Of a DNA stretch of 64,000 nucleotides, positions 35,082 through 45,475 are shown in pieces. The stretch lies in the NCBI GenBank assembly GCA_032821775.1, contig JAVLRN010000002.1, positions 930,001 through 994,000 on the forward strand. The letters run 5' to 3'. Within the stretch, counting starts at the first letter, position 1, and each line of letters starts with the position of its first letter. Both the position numbers and the translations under genes were made by a program. Origin of the DNA: Sanguinoderma infundibulare (lineage: Eukaryota; Basidiomycota; Agaricomycetes; Polyporales; Polyporaceae). Below the pieces are notes generated by a model that was given only the letters and a program-made list of their open reading frames with translations, did no database searches and was not told where the DNA came from.

Positions 35082-36857
35082 ATGAGCACGAGAAGCGGCG
35101 GCGGCATGGGAGCCGCCATCAGGACGCGCTCAGCAGCCGGGACACCCACTCCCACGGCGGCGAGGCCGACCTTGGTCTCCCCCGGGGAGCCCAGCAGGAA
35201 CCTCGACTCCGAAGCTCCGGATCTCCCGACGGCGGTAGCCATCCTCCAGAAGCACTCGCTAATCCCGGCTTCCGGAGGGCCCACAAAGGAGGGCTTGGTG
35301 CAAGGCCTCCTGCACCTCGCGAGCGCCAAACTCAAGGCGGGCACAGCGATGGCGACCCAGTGCACGCTTGCATTCGCGCGCTACGCCCAAGCTGTCCTAG
35401 AGGACGCGGTGAGTGATTCGGTCACCGTGGCGGTACTGACGCGCCTCGACAGTCACCTCGAACGCGCGTCCGCGCAGCTCGACGCGCGCCTCTCTCAGCC
35501 CGGCAGGGAGGCAGGCGCCGCGCTCTCCGATATCCGGGACCAATGCTCGGCGATGGTGAAGACAGTGGGGGAGTTGGGAGAGGAGGTCCGACGCCTCTCG
35601 CAGGCCCCTGGTGAGTCGTTCCAGTTGTCTGGCGTTCCATCATATGCCGCCATGGCGGCACGCGCTCCTGCAGCTGTTGAAGCCCACGCGGTGCACCTGC
35701 GTTTCGCGGAGCGCGTGCGTCTCCAGGCACGCCAGGTTCTCGTTGACTCCCTCCCCCCCGAGTGCGGGGATGGGATACGTTTGACGGAGGCAGAGGCGCT
35801 GGCGAAAGCCAACAGTGCTCTTCCTAACATGAATTGTGAGGGGATGGCGGACCCCCCGCCCAGCACCCGGTTTACAGCCGCGCGCTTCCTCCGCAATGGG
35901 GGCACAGTTTTTGAGCTGGCCACCAAGGAGATGGCTGACTGGATCTGGGCACATGCAGAGGAGTTCCAGAAGTGGCTGGGGGCTGGAGCCTGTGTTAAAC
36001 CACGCCACTATAAGGTGGTCGCGGAGTTTGTGCCGGTTCTGTTTGACCCCAGTGCCCCTGGGGTCTGGGAGCGGGTAGAGGATGATATAGGGCTCCCAAG
36101 GGGCTCAGTGGTGGAGGCGACCTGGATAAAACCAGTCGCGAAGCGCAGCAAGAAACAGCTGGTTGCCTTTCTGATGATCTCTTTTTCCTCTGCAGCAGCT
36201 GCCAACACTGCGCTCCGCACGGGCCTATGCCTTGCGGGACACCACGTCCAGCTCCGGAAATCGATTCCTGAGCCGATGCGGTGTGCGAAGTGTCACCGCT
36301 ACGACACTGGCCATCTCGCGAGGACCTGTCCCCAGAGGCACGAGATCTGCGGCACCTGTGGGTCGCTACATCACTCCACACGTGACTGCGAGGAGATGGA
36401 TGCTAGCCGCCATCGTTGCATCAACTGTGCACGGCCTGGACACACCTCCTGGAGCCGTGACTGCCCAGTCTTCAAGGAGAAGGCACGTCGCCTGGCAGCC
36501 AGGCTCCCGGAGAGCCAACTCCGCTTTTTTCCGACAGATGACCCCAACTCCTGGGTCCCGGAGCTCGACTCGACCCCACGTGCCGGTGGCAGCAACAGCG
36601 ACACCCCCAGCGACCTCAATGACACCCTTTGGGACACAGTCCGGGATGCCCTCCAGCAACAGGGCAGTGGGGCACCCCAGTCTCTGCCTGGCTCAGCCGG
36701 CGCCCCCCTCCCTCGCCCCTCTCAGAAGCAACGTGCCGCCACTGCCAGGGACACTGACATGAGCAAGATGCGACAGACCACGCTCACTGGCTTCCGACCC
36801 TCAGCTCCAGGGGAAGGCCCGAGCCCGCCAATCTCGACATATGGTGATGACTACTGA
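35082..36857 (+). CDS. LINE ORF1, gag-like nucleic-acid-binding protein
   Basis: 592 aa from the first ATG (the open frame starts slightly earlier). The N-terminal half is helical and Ala/Leu-rich. Three zinc knuckles follow: CAKCHRYDTGHLARTC, CGTCGSLHHSTRDC and CINCARPGHTSWSRDC. The C-terminal tail is Pro/Ser-rich. This is the RNA chaperone of the retrotransposition particle. Its end overlaps the ORF2 start by 17 bases (ATG at 36841, ORF1 stop at 36855), a usual arrangement for translation reinitiation. Confidence 0.88.
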   Translation: MSTRSGGGMGAAIRTRSAAGTPTPTAARPTLVSPGEPSRNLDSEAPDLPTAVAILQKHSLIPASGGPTKEGLVQGLLHLASAKLKAGTAMATQCTLAFARYAQAVLEDAVSDSVTVAVLTRLDSHLERASAQLDARLSQPGREAGAALSDIRDQCSAMVKTVGELGEEVRRLSQAPGESFQLSGVPSYAAMAARAPAAVEAHAVHLRFAERVRLQARQVLVDSLPPECGDGIRLTEAEALAKANSALPNMNCEGMADPPPSTRFTAARFLRNGGTVFELATKEMADWIWAHAEEFQKWLGAGACVKPRHYKVVAEFVPVLFDPSAPGVWERVEDDIGLPRGSVVEATWIKPVAKRSKKQLVAFLMISFSSAAAANTALRTGLCLAGHHVQLRKSIPEPMRCAKCHRYDTGHLARTCPQRHEICGTCGSLHHSTRDCEEMDASRHRCINCARPGHTSWSRDCPVFKEKARRLAARLPESQLRFFPTDDPNSWVPELDSTPRAGGSNSDTPSDLNDTLWDTVRDALQQQGSGAPQSLPGSAGAPLPRPSQKQRAATARDTDMSKMRQTTLTGFRPSAPGEGPSPPISTYGDDY

Positions 36858-37430
36858 ACTTATGCACCTTCGCATATGGCAGCAGAACCTCAACAAATCC
36901 GCGGAGGCACAGTCTGACTTACTGCACTCCGCCAGCCCAGATGATTATGATATACTTGCTCTACAGGAACCATATGTCGACTTTCTGAGGCTCACTCGCG
37001 CCACCTCACACTGGCGCACCGTCTACCCCACTCCTCACCACGACTCATCCTCCCCCATCCGCTCTGTTCTCCTTGTCAACAAACGAATCTCAACAAATGC
37101 CTGGTCGCCAGTTGCGGTCCAATGTGAAGATGTGACCGCTGTGACCATCCGCTCGGGTGATGCCTCGATCACCCTCTTCAACCTCTATGTCGATGGGGCC
37201 CACGACCGGGCCCTCCATGCAGCAGCAAAGGCAACATGGCACCTGGCAGCAGCTCGTGCCGACGACCACCAACACCACCTAGTGTGGCTCGGGGACTTCA
37301 ACCGCCACAACCCACTATGGGACGAGGCCAGGAATCACCACCTCTTCACGCGTGCAAACCTTGACCGCTCTCAGCACCTGCTCAACTATACCTCAGCTTT
37401 CGGCCTTGAGATGACCCTCCCGCCCCATCA

Positions 37431-37453
37431 GGAAAACCCTCCCAAGCTAATTT
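37431..37453 (+). repeat. Left terminal inverted repeat
   Basis: GGAAAACCCTCCCAAGCTAA then TTT. It pairs with 41430-41452 with about three differences. Confidence 0.8.
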
Positions 37454-37778
37454 GATGTATTCACTACAACTATGACCTAATGGAGGTATTGCCAATCTAA
37501 TTTGAACTAATTTGAACTAATTGCATCTAATTTGGACTAATATACAGAGGGATCTTTAGAATAGTAATAATATGCACTATTAGATGGACAGGAACAGCAG
37601 TTGTACTAATTAGTACTACTTTTGCACTACTTTAAACCTATTTTCATGTATTGGGACAATCAAGACATTCTTGTATGATTGGGTGCTTTGACATCACATT
37701 CTGCATCATTCACAGCACAAACAACAGCAAGGAATGACATTACACACCACACTATGTAATGACAGCAACAAATGTGCA

Positions 37779-38018
37779 CTACAACATGCATAAACTACAG
37801 CTGAGACTTCTATGCCCACGCCGTGAGGCAAAGGGGGAGGGAGAACAAGCACAGTGTGGCAGAGGCTCACTTAACGACGACATGCTCATTGAGGGACGCA
37901 CAGGAACACCATACATGCCAATGTTTTGACTCTGTTCGCCAACTGCGTAAGCAAAGTCGCCCTGTGCGGGGTTAAAGGTGTAGTTGTCGAGGGAAGGGAG
38001 TGGGATCATGCTGCGCAC
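37779..38018 (-). other. Unidentified open stretch inside the TIR element
   Basis: Encodes MIPLPSLDNYTFNPAQGDFA and more. It is more protein-like than the flanking AT-rich sequence and may be another captured exon. No family recognised. Confidence 0.3.
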
Positions 38019-38118
38019 GCGAGGGATCCCGCCGGCACCTGTGTGGTCCTCTGCGGGATAAGGAGACGTTGACAGATGGACAGAAGAACTGTCTGACCAT
38101 TTCAGAGGATCACAGTTG

Positions 38119-38297
38119 AGCAGCTTCTGGGCAGTGACTCAGGCGTGGTCGATCATGGTGCGGGCGTCCGCGGTGAGGCTGGACATGGTGCAGCCGAGGT
38201 GGCGGTCGATCTTCATGATCTTCTCGATGGAGGAGGACTCGAGGAGGGGGACTGGACGTGCTTCTCAACGCCGAGAATGACTCCTGTGGGCTGCGCG
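38119..38297 (-). pseudogene. PUP2: Captured fragment of proteasome subunit alpha5
   Basis: On the minus strand, [11 protein letters not shown] then (after a one-base loss) [19 protein letters not shown] and [14 protein letters not shown]. In alpha5 the same stretch is the well-known LAVEKR...EPSSIEKI...HIGCAMSGL-ADA-TLIDHAR. The next codon is TGA where CGA (Arg) is expected, followed by VTAQ. It is only about 55 residues of a normal 240-260 residue subunit, so it is a fragment, not a gene. Confidence 0.8.
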
Positions 38298-38874
38298 GCA
38301 CCTCAATCGGCGGCGTCGACACTGTCGTGAGAGTGACATTTGGATGCGCCCTTGGACCAACGCGTATCTCGGACATGGTCACCGTAACGCGGTCCATCTG
38401 GCGGATGCCCCACCGGCCAATGCTCTTCCACCAGTCGAGAAAGACGCTGTCGTCCTCGTCCGTCTTCACGCCGACCACGCTCCCTGCATCCAGCCCCATC
38501 CGCCCGTGGAACATCAGCCACACGCCATCCTCCATCGTCGCGTTGAGCACCTCGATCCTGTCTGGTCCCTGGACGAAGAGTGCCCGCTTGATGATCTCCG
38601 GGCGAGTCGTAGACGCGCGCGACCTCCACGAGTATGCAGCGATAGCAAGGAGCACGAAGAGAAGAACGCAGAAGGAGAGCGATATCAGGAAAACGGAGAC
38701 CAGCCGGGAGTAAAGCCGCCTGCGGGTCGCATTGGGGTGCTCGATGGAGATGTCTCTGGAGGTGAGAGAGCCGGACGCCAAGGCAAGGAGAGGGGTGTTC
38801 TCGGAAGGCTCTTCAGCTTGTGCGCATGCATGGCCTTTCCCCTTGTCGACACGGCATGAGTTGGGGTCGTCCAT
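38298..38874 (-). pseudogene. Captured 5' part of a Tag1-like single-pass membrane protein gene
   Basis: From ATG at 38874: [27 protein letters not shown], then a transmembrane helix (VFLISLSFCVLLFVLLAI), then LFVQGPDRIEVLNATMEDGV, WKSIGRWGIRQMDRVTVTMS, ending TVSTPPIEVPRS. I recall this arrangement from Agaricomycete proteins annotated as pre-rRNA processing/Tag1-like, which are several times longer (memory, not searched). The frame passes without break into the alpha5 fragment at about 38297, making a chimeric open frame. Confidence 0.65.
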
Positions 38875-38984
38875 GAGGATGGGAGGGGGGTAGCGAGTTG
38901 GACGTGGTCGAAGTCGGGAGCAGAGTCGTGGGCGCCAGCGACAGGTGTGGGGATGCCGACGGTCGTGGAGCGGAGCCGACGGCC

Positions 38985-39532
38985 TCATCATTGCTCACAA
39001 GGGCGTGCGTGAGTGCAGCACTGGCATAGGAGTCACGGAAGAGAACAATGATGACGACCCCATCGTGAGGATCGCTGGCGAGAGCAGCGGAGTTCATAGG
39101 CGGAGGAGCCATCTGCTTACCTTCGTTGTCCACGAGCCGCATTGCCCGCAAGTTCAAGAATCTCGGCGGCAAGGTATTCCAGGACAGCGGCGAGGTATAC
39201 TGCAGGACGGGCACGTCGTAATTGGGGTAAGGCACATGACTAGACGCACTAGGAGCACCTGCACCAACACGCTGAGCGTAGTTGCCCTTCTTCAAGAGAC
39301 GGTGGACACGACCGACGGGGAACTGGAGACCGGCCTTGGCGGAGCGGGACTGGGACTTGCCCGCCTCACCGCCAGCCTTGCCAGAAGCCGACTTGCCACT
39401 GCAGAGGGCAAGGTATGAGTGAATGATGGGTGAACTTGGGCTATTTGGATGCGTATGCCTTTCCCTTGCCAGACTGCAAATTCCCGGTCAGTATGCATCA
39501 GTGGACAGATGCAAATGGTGTATGCATACCAT
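38985..39532 (-). pseudogene. Captured histone H2A gene, degenerate
   Basis: Minus strand: ATG at 39530-39532, intron, SGKGK (about 39459-39473), then [49 protein letters not shown], intron, then [20 protein letters not shown]. It is an almost complete H2A core. Damage: the donor after SGKGK reads GCATAC rather than GT, the residue run after GNAAR is shifted by one base, and the exon with PRHLQLAI is missing before NDEE. Thus it is not a functional histone gene. Confidence 0.85.
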
Positions 39533-39840
39533 ATTTGCTTGTTAGAGGTGCTTGAGGTGAGGGAGGACGTGAGGATAGTGGTGGAAGAGGAGAGGGACGT
39601 GTTTTGGATGAGGGCGAAGGAGGACGAGCGGCGACGTGGCGAGACAAGTTCAAGTGTTAGACACTGGCTGCGACTGTGGCGCCCAGCGTCTGACACTTCC
39701 AACGTCGCCACGTCGCCTCATTGCCTCATCTTCCACACCACCTTCTCCAACCATCGCCTTGGACGCTCCCTTCAGCCTGGTCGACGACGACGACGAGCAG
39801 CAGGCCCCTCGAGTCCCTCATTAAACTACAACTACTCTCC

Positions 39841-40129
39841 ATGACAATCAGCCTCCGCCGGTGCCGCAGACGACGTGGAAGACGCGGAGGATGCCGTCTC
39901 CCTGGGTGGAGACGACGAGGACGAGTGCGAATGCTATGCTGACCACTCTCCAGAGCAGGTCCCTGTCTCCGGCATCTCGCCCCCCTCCAAATCGTCCTCG
40001 TTGATCACCCACCCACCCAAACGTGATGCCCAGCACCAAGCGGTCGCCTCACCGTCTAGGACACCTTTCGTACGAAAACTCGCCGTCCCCAGCGAGAGGG
40101 TCTCGCCCTCTCAACTCGCAAGGTAAGCC
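39841..40129 (+). other. Unidentified captured exon in the TIR element
   Basis: Plus strand: DDVEDAEDAVSLGGDDEDEC, then SPEQVPVSGISPPSKSSSL, then SRTPFVRKLAVPSERVSPSQ followed by a donor-like GTAAGC at 40130. It is acidic then Ser/Pro-rich and looks like coding sequence. No family recognised. It reads divergently from the H2A piece. Confidence 0.4.
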
Positions 40130-40232
40130 TGCACCTCTCCCATTCCTGCGTGAACTCCCCCGAAGCCTGCCCTCGTCCCACTGCTGTTTTAGACGCCTTC
40201 AGAACCCGGGACATGAGCAAGCGCCATGGCCA

Positions 40233-40820
40233 ACAGGCAACGGAAAGGTAGAGCCGCGCCTGATGGCGGCGATCCCCTGCCCCCAGACTGGGAGATGAGG
40301 TACTCGAGAGATGACAGCGAACCCCCACTCCGCCTGCTGCTTCCCAGAGAACCAAGCTCACGCCACGTCGATGGATGAGCGGCTCCCAGTACGAGTACGT
40401 TATTCGCCTCATCCTCCGCCTCCCGTCTTTCGCCCGGCTCTCCCTCCCGAGGTGGAGGACAAGTACATCCCGAGCCTTGGGGGCCCGTCGCTCTATACCG
40501 TGTTCGTGAGCCTCTTCCTTCTTCATGCATCACGCTCCAGTCGCTTCTTTTACGAACCCTTTTCCTCTTCTCTTGCAGGGCCTCGCTCTCCACCACTCTG
40601 CCTGCGCGAGCTGGAGCCGCCAAGGTGAAATGGCTCATCTTTCTCCCCTAATATGGGTTACCCGGCGCCGGCGTATGACAAGGCGCCGCCTCTTGAAGCC
40701 CTGTCGTCGTTCCGGCCGACGAACAGTGGGCATGATTCTCACCTCCCGCCGCAGAACATGGACCGTGTGGGTGAGTCTTCGGAACCCTATCTCAATCAGG
40801 TATGTTATTGAGCTATGACG
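40233..40820 (+). other. Captured pieces with a WW-like motif and an N-terminal exon
   Basis: GGDPLPPDWEMRYSRDDSEP near 40270 resembles the start of a WW domain (LPPGWEMR...). From ATG at 40653, MGYPAPAYDKAPPLEALSSF and PPQNMDRVGESSEPYLNQ follow, possibly from another gene. Neither is complete. Together with the other fragments they suggest repeated capture. Confidence 0.4.
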
Positions 40821-41429
40821 CGTTAGCAACGGTGCTCTTACCTGACGTTGCAGCAGATGCGCTATCCCCGTGATGAAACACTTTCTGAGCGCCTTCCTTT
40901 GGACCATGCTGGATGTCGTCTGTCTGTTACGGACAAGGACTTTTGGTGTGCTCTTCCTACATTTTGCTGCTGTTCTTGTTCTAATATTCCATGGATAGTG
41001 TCCCAGTGCTGCTGATAGCCCTATTGATGTTGTTCTTGCTTGCTGTTGCTCACGGTCGTCACTGTTGGTTATCTGCTTGCTAGTTGTAGCTACAGCAATG
41101 TATTAGTTACCCTCAATACCAGCTTTTCATGCCTATCTTCTATGTGGTGTGTGCAAGCTCTGGACAGCCCAGCAGATCTCTGAGATATTCAACCTGTAGT
41201 CCTGGATTAGCAACCATTAGGAAGGATTAGGAAAAAATTAGCACTACTGTAGGGAAGAGTTAGGGAAGGGTTAGGGAAGGATTAGGGCCAGTAGTGCTAC
41301 TTTATCCCTAATCCTTCTAAAATAGAACGAAGGAAAAGGGGGACCTATAGAATCTTAGGCTAATTTTCCCTAACTCACTAATGCTTTTCTAATGGCACTA
41401 ATTTCTACTTTTTAGTGGTACTTTCACCA

Positions 41430-41452
41430 AAGTAGCTTGGGAAGGTTTTTCC
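41430..41452 (-). repeat. Right terminal inverted repeat
   Basis: Its reverse complement reads GGAAAAACCTTCCCAAGCTA then CTT, matching 37431-37453. Confidence 0.8.
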
Positions 41453-44400
41453 AGAGCCGGCCTCCCCACACTGGAGGCCTGTCGCACCAAAAACCTCACC
41501 CGCCCTGATAACGTCTTCTGTTCCGCTGCCCTCCTTGACTTGCTAACGTTTTGCAAAACAGCGCCACACATGCGTCCAACCAGGACAGACCATTTTCCAG
41601 TGCTGACCTCTTTCCAGGTGCCAGTCGCCCCGGCAGTGCCACAGGAGCACCGCAACTTCTGGGAGGTGGACTGGGCAGAATTCCACTCAGCCCTGCAAGA
41701 CGCCCTTGCGGCCTCACCGCTTCCAGACTCGATAGTGTCCCCAGCCGCCCTTGACACCTACAAGGCAACCCTCACATCAGCACTCCAAGCTGCAGTGGCA
41801 GCAGCAGTCTTGGAGTCCAAGCCCTCTCCATTCGCCAAACGGTGGTGGTCGAAGGAACTGGCTGCAGAACGCAAAGCCGTCCTTCAGCTAGGGCGGCGGT
41901 CGCACAGGCTTCGTGGGGAGCACGACCACCCCGTGCATGCGGAGTATCACCAGTCGCGCAACCGGTATGGTGACCACATCCGGGCTGCAAAGAAGGACCA
42001 CTGGCAAGCATGGCTTGACTCAGTCGACTGTCACTCCATCTGGGCAGCACACCGCTTCACTTGCACGCCAGATGGTGGGCCCACCGATGGCAGCAGTGGA
42101 CACATTCCGCCACTCAAGACTGCTGACGCCAGGGGGAATCCAACCACCTTGCGCACTAATGAAGAGAAGGGCGAGGAGTTTTTCAGAATCTTCTTCTTGC
42201 CCCCTGGCCCAGCACCTGAACTGACAGCAGACTATCCCCCACCCGCCTTTGACTTTCCTGCCATAACTGACCTACAGATCGAGCGTGCAATCACGTCGCT
42301 CCGCTCCTTCAAAGCCCCGGGACCTGATGGCATCCCCAATGAGGTATACGTTCACTGTGCAGATTTGCTAACCCCACTCCTAGGCACTCTTTTCAGGGCG
42401 ACATTCGACCTACACCACTACCCGGCGGCCTGGAAGGTCTCTGACACGGTCGTCCTCAAGAAGCCTGGAAAAACTGACTACACCATGCCGAAAGCCTGGC
42501 GCCCCATTGCTCTTCTCAACTGCATGTCCAAGATCCTCTCCCGTTGTGTCGCTGACATCTTGGTTTTTGAGTCAGAACAGTGCTCTCTCCTTGCCAACTT
42601 TCAGTTTGGGGGTCGTGCAGGCCGCACAACCACAGATTCCATCCACCTCGTCACCAAGCTGGTGAAGGATGCCTGGCGCCGCAGGCACAAGGCGTCCATT
42701 CTTTTCCTCGACATCAAGTCAGCATTCCCGGCAGCAACCCCGGAGTGCCTCTTCCATGACATGCGCATGCGTGGCTTCCCAGCCATGGTCGTCGACTGGC
42801 TCTGTGTCAAGCTGGAAGGCCGCCGCACCCGCCTCAAGTTCGATGATTTTGAATCCGAGCTGTACAGTATACTCAGTGGCATCGACCAGGGTTGCCCCCT
42901 TTTTGTCATCCTCTATGCCATCTACAACTCACTCCTTCTTGAGGCCGCAGATCAGATCAAGGGTGTCACAGCTGTAGGCTCGATGGATGACGTTGCAGTG
43001 GTGGCCACGGGGGTGACCTTTGCCACCACCCACAGCCTCCTTTGTGCTTTCATGGCCCCCGCTGGCCACTGGTCCTGTTCCCACAACTCTTCTTTCGCAC
43101 TGGACAAATTTGGGCTCCTCAACTGCACTCGTCTCACGGATGGCACACTCGGCCCACCGCTCACCCTACAGAACACCACCATCGCGCCCTCTGACTCCCA
43201 CCGCTTCCTCAGTGTCCTGGTTGACTGACAGCTCCGCTTCCACAAGCACATCGCCTATGCGGTGGGAAAGGGGATGACCTGGGCTGCACTGCTCTGCTGG
43301 CTGGCCCGCTCAAAGTTTGGCCTCACGCCGGCTTTAGTGCGCCGGCTCTATCTCGCGGTTGCCATCCCCAGCATGCTGTATGCAGTGGACACGTTCATCA
43401 CCCCTGTCCGGACGCTCAGAGGCCGCAAACGGCCTCTGGGCTCAGTTGGTGCAGTCAAGAAGCTTGAGCGCATCCACCGGAGCGCACTGCTCCTCATCAC
43501 TGGGGCCATGCGCTCTACAGCCACAGATGTTATGAATGTGCATGCTGACATCCTCCCCTTCCAGCTTCTCATTGACAAGATCTGCCATCAGGCGGCAGTC
43601 TGCCTCTGCACACTGCCCAAGGCACACCTGCTCCACACGCATGTGCGCCGGGCAGCCAAGACCTACGTCAAATCTCACCGCTCATCTATCCATGAGCTCC
43701 TCCATGCCTACCTCCGACCGGACGACATGACTCGGGTGGAGACCATTCAGCCCACCCAACACCATCCAGCCTGGATGCCAGCCCACCGCACTCGGAAGGC
43801 GGCTGACAAGGATGCAGCAGCACATGAGGACGAGCTCTGGATGCGCGAGCATGACGTGGCAGTATACTCAGATGGATCAGAGCGGGACAGCGGTGTCAGT
43901 GCAGCGGCAGTCCTCAAGCGCAAGGCCCCTCGGCAGTCTCAACGCCGCAAGACACTCTACCTCTTTCTTGGGTCCTCACGTGAACACACTGTCTATGAGG
44001 CGGAGATTGTGGGCTCCATCCTTGGCACGGAACTCCTCCGTCAGGAGCGAGCAGCAGTGCGTGAACCCTCTGTTGCACTCGACAACACACCTGCAATCGA
44101 TGCCTCAGACCAACGTGCCCCCCACCCCGGCCACTATCTTACTGACCGTTTTCACTCTCTAGCTAGCCAGCTCCTCCGCAGTGGCAGCATCCGCTCTGGC
44201 TTGCACTTCATCCTGCGCTGGGTCCCGGGGCACCATGGAGTCGAAGGCAATGCAGAGGCGGACATCGCGGCAGGCATAGCAGCAAATGGGCACACAAGTG
44301 CTCGCCATGCACTCCCGGCCTGCCTCCAGGACAAGCTCCCACTCAGCGTTGCCAAGCTGCGGCAGGAATACAACACCTTCCTCCAAGAGAAGGCACACAA

Positions 44401-45434
44401 GCAGTGGCAAACCTCACGCCGCGGCCTCCGTTTTGCTGGCATCGACAAGTCGCTCCCCTCTCCGAAGTACATGGAACGTATTGGCCACCTCCCGCGCTGG
44501 CATGCAAGCGCACTCTTCCAGCTGCGCTCCGGGCATGCACCCCTCAACCTGCACCTGCACTGGATAGCGTGCACTGACTCGCGCACCTGTGCCCACTGCG
44601 GCACCATGGCAGAATCCGTTTTTCACTTCCTCCTCATCTGCCCAGCACATGCGGCCGCACGCAGGCGACATCTGGGCCTGCTCGGATGCTCCGGCACCAA
44701 CCTCTCGCACATTCTCAGTGCCCCGGAGGCCCTCAAACCCCTCCTTCACTTCCTCGGCGCCACAGGTCGCCTGCGAACAACCTTTGGACTACTCTCCCCC
44801 CCTCCCGAGGATCGGGATCAACAGAACAGGGCAGCGCGGCCCCGCCGCTGAGCACAACCTCCCCCTCTCGCTCCTCCTCCCGCCCACAGATAGCTGACTC
44901 AAATTTTTACAGCCCCCCCCCCCCCCTTTTCAACCCCGGCCGCCACTTCTCCTGCTCGATCCCCTCTCTCCTGTTCTGCCGTCTCGATCGCCACACTGCA
45001 TTTGTAGAAACCTTTTGGTATCTGTGTCCTGAATCCCCATATCGATGCGTTGCGGGCTGCGGCCCGCTCCAGGGGCGGGGGAGTTCTGACGTATGGCGGG
45101 GATACCGCCGGGCGTACTCCTGACCGTGGCAAGAGGCTTGACCCAGGCGTGCGCGCCCCATGCACGGCAGGTTTATAACCCGCTGCCTTGCTTTTGATGG
45201 CCGGGAGATGACCACCGCCCGCAACGCACCGGTACGTATTGCCCAATCCCTCCTCCACATCATCAGTACCCCATTGCCTCTCCCCTCTACCGTATGTACC
45301 TACTCTCCCTATCACTCCTCTGGCTTGCATGGACCCCCGGGTCCAACAATTGTATTGCTCGACACACACCCCCACCTACAGTAGTTACACTCGTACGTAC
45401 TGCCTACCATAAGGCTCGGCCTCCATGGGCAATA

Positions 45435-45461
45435 AACGGGATTCTGAACTGAACTGAACTG
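45435..45461 (+). repeat. LINE 3' tail, (GAACT)n
   Basis: After AATAAACGGGATTCT come four units CTGAA/CTGAA/CTGAA/CTG before the target duplication. A short-repeat tail of this sort is typical of some non-LTR elements and differs from poly(A). Confidence 0.7.
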
Positions 45462-45475
45462 AATCAGAGGGTCCT
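45462..45475. repeat. Target-site duplication, right
   Basis: AATCAGAGGGTCCT, identical to 34911-34924. Confidence 0.93.

Larger units (their letters stand above)
37431..41452. mobile_element. TIR (DNA) element of 4.0 kb carrying host-gene pieces, nested in the LINE
   Basis: It is bounded by imperfect terminal inverted repeats and interrupts the LINE endonuclease frame. Subterminal regions are low in complexity: CTAATTTGAA repeats on the left (37495-37545) and TTAGGGAAG repeats on the right (41215-41290). No transposase was found, so it is non-autonomous. Between the ends lie fragments of at least three unrelated host genes (separate entries). I could not identify a target duplication, and the flanks CATCA and AGAGC do not match, so the superfamily stays open. 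Confidence 0.75.
36841..44851 (+). pseudogene. LINE ORF2: endonuclease, reverse transcriptase, RNase H (interrupted)
   Basis: Coding parts are 36841-37430 and 41453-44851. The endonuclease shows LRIWQQNLNKS, LQEPY and WLGDFNRHNPLWD. It is cut by the TIR element just before GLPTLEA and RPDNVF. The RT shows FKAPGPDGIPNEVY, FLDIKSAF, GIDQGCPLF and an SMDD box where FADD/YADD is usual. RNase H shows VAVYSDGS, VALDNTPAID and WVPGHHGVEGNAEAD, followed by a CxxC-H-C knuckle (CAHCGTMAESVFHFLLIC). A TGA at 43226-43228 sits between RT and thumb in VLVD/QLRFHKH, where related elements have Trp. Confidence 0.9.
34925..45461 (+). mobile_element. Non-LTR (LINE) retrotransposon, Tad-like, inserted in a P450 gene
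   Basis: A 10,537-bp insert bounded by a perfect 14-bp duplication. It consists of a 5' leader, ORF1 with zinc knuckles, ORF2 with apurinic endonuclease, reverse transcriptase and RNase H, a 3' UTR with a run of 14 C at 44913-44926, AATAAA at 45430, and a tail of GAACT repeats instead of poly(A). Without the inner TIR element (37431-41452) it is about 6.5 kb, normal for the Tad/I-type group with RNase H. ORF2 is broken by the inner element and by one TGA, so this copy is now inactive. Confidence 0.92.

Noticed and set aside
41215..41290. Telomere-like TTAGGG repeats
   Set aside because: Only a few imperfect units mixed with TTAGGGAAG inside the TIR element; better seen as subterminal repeats.
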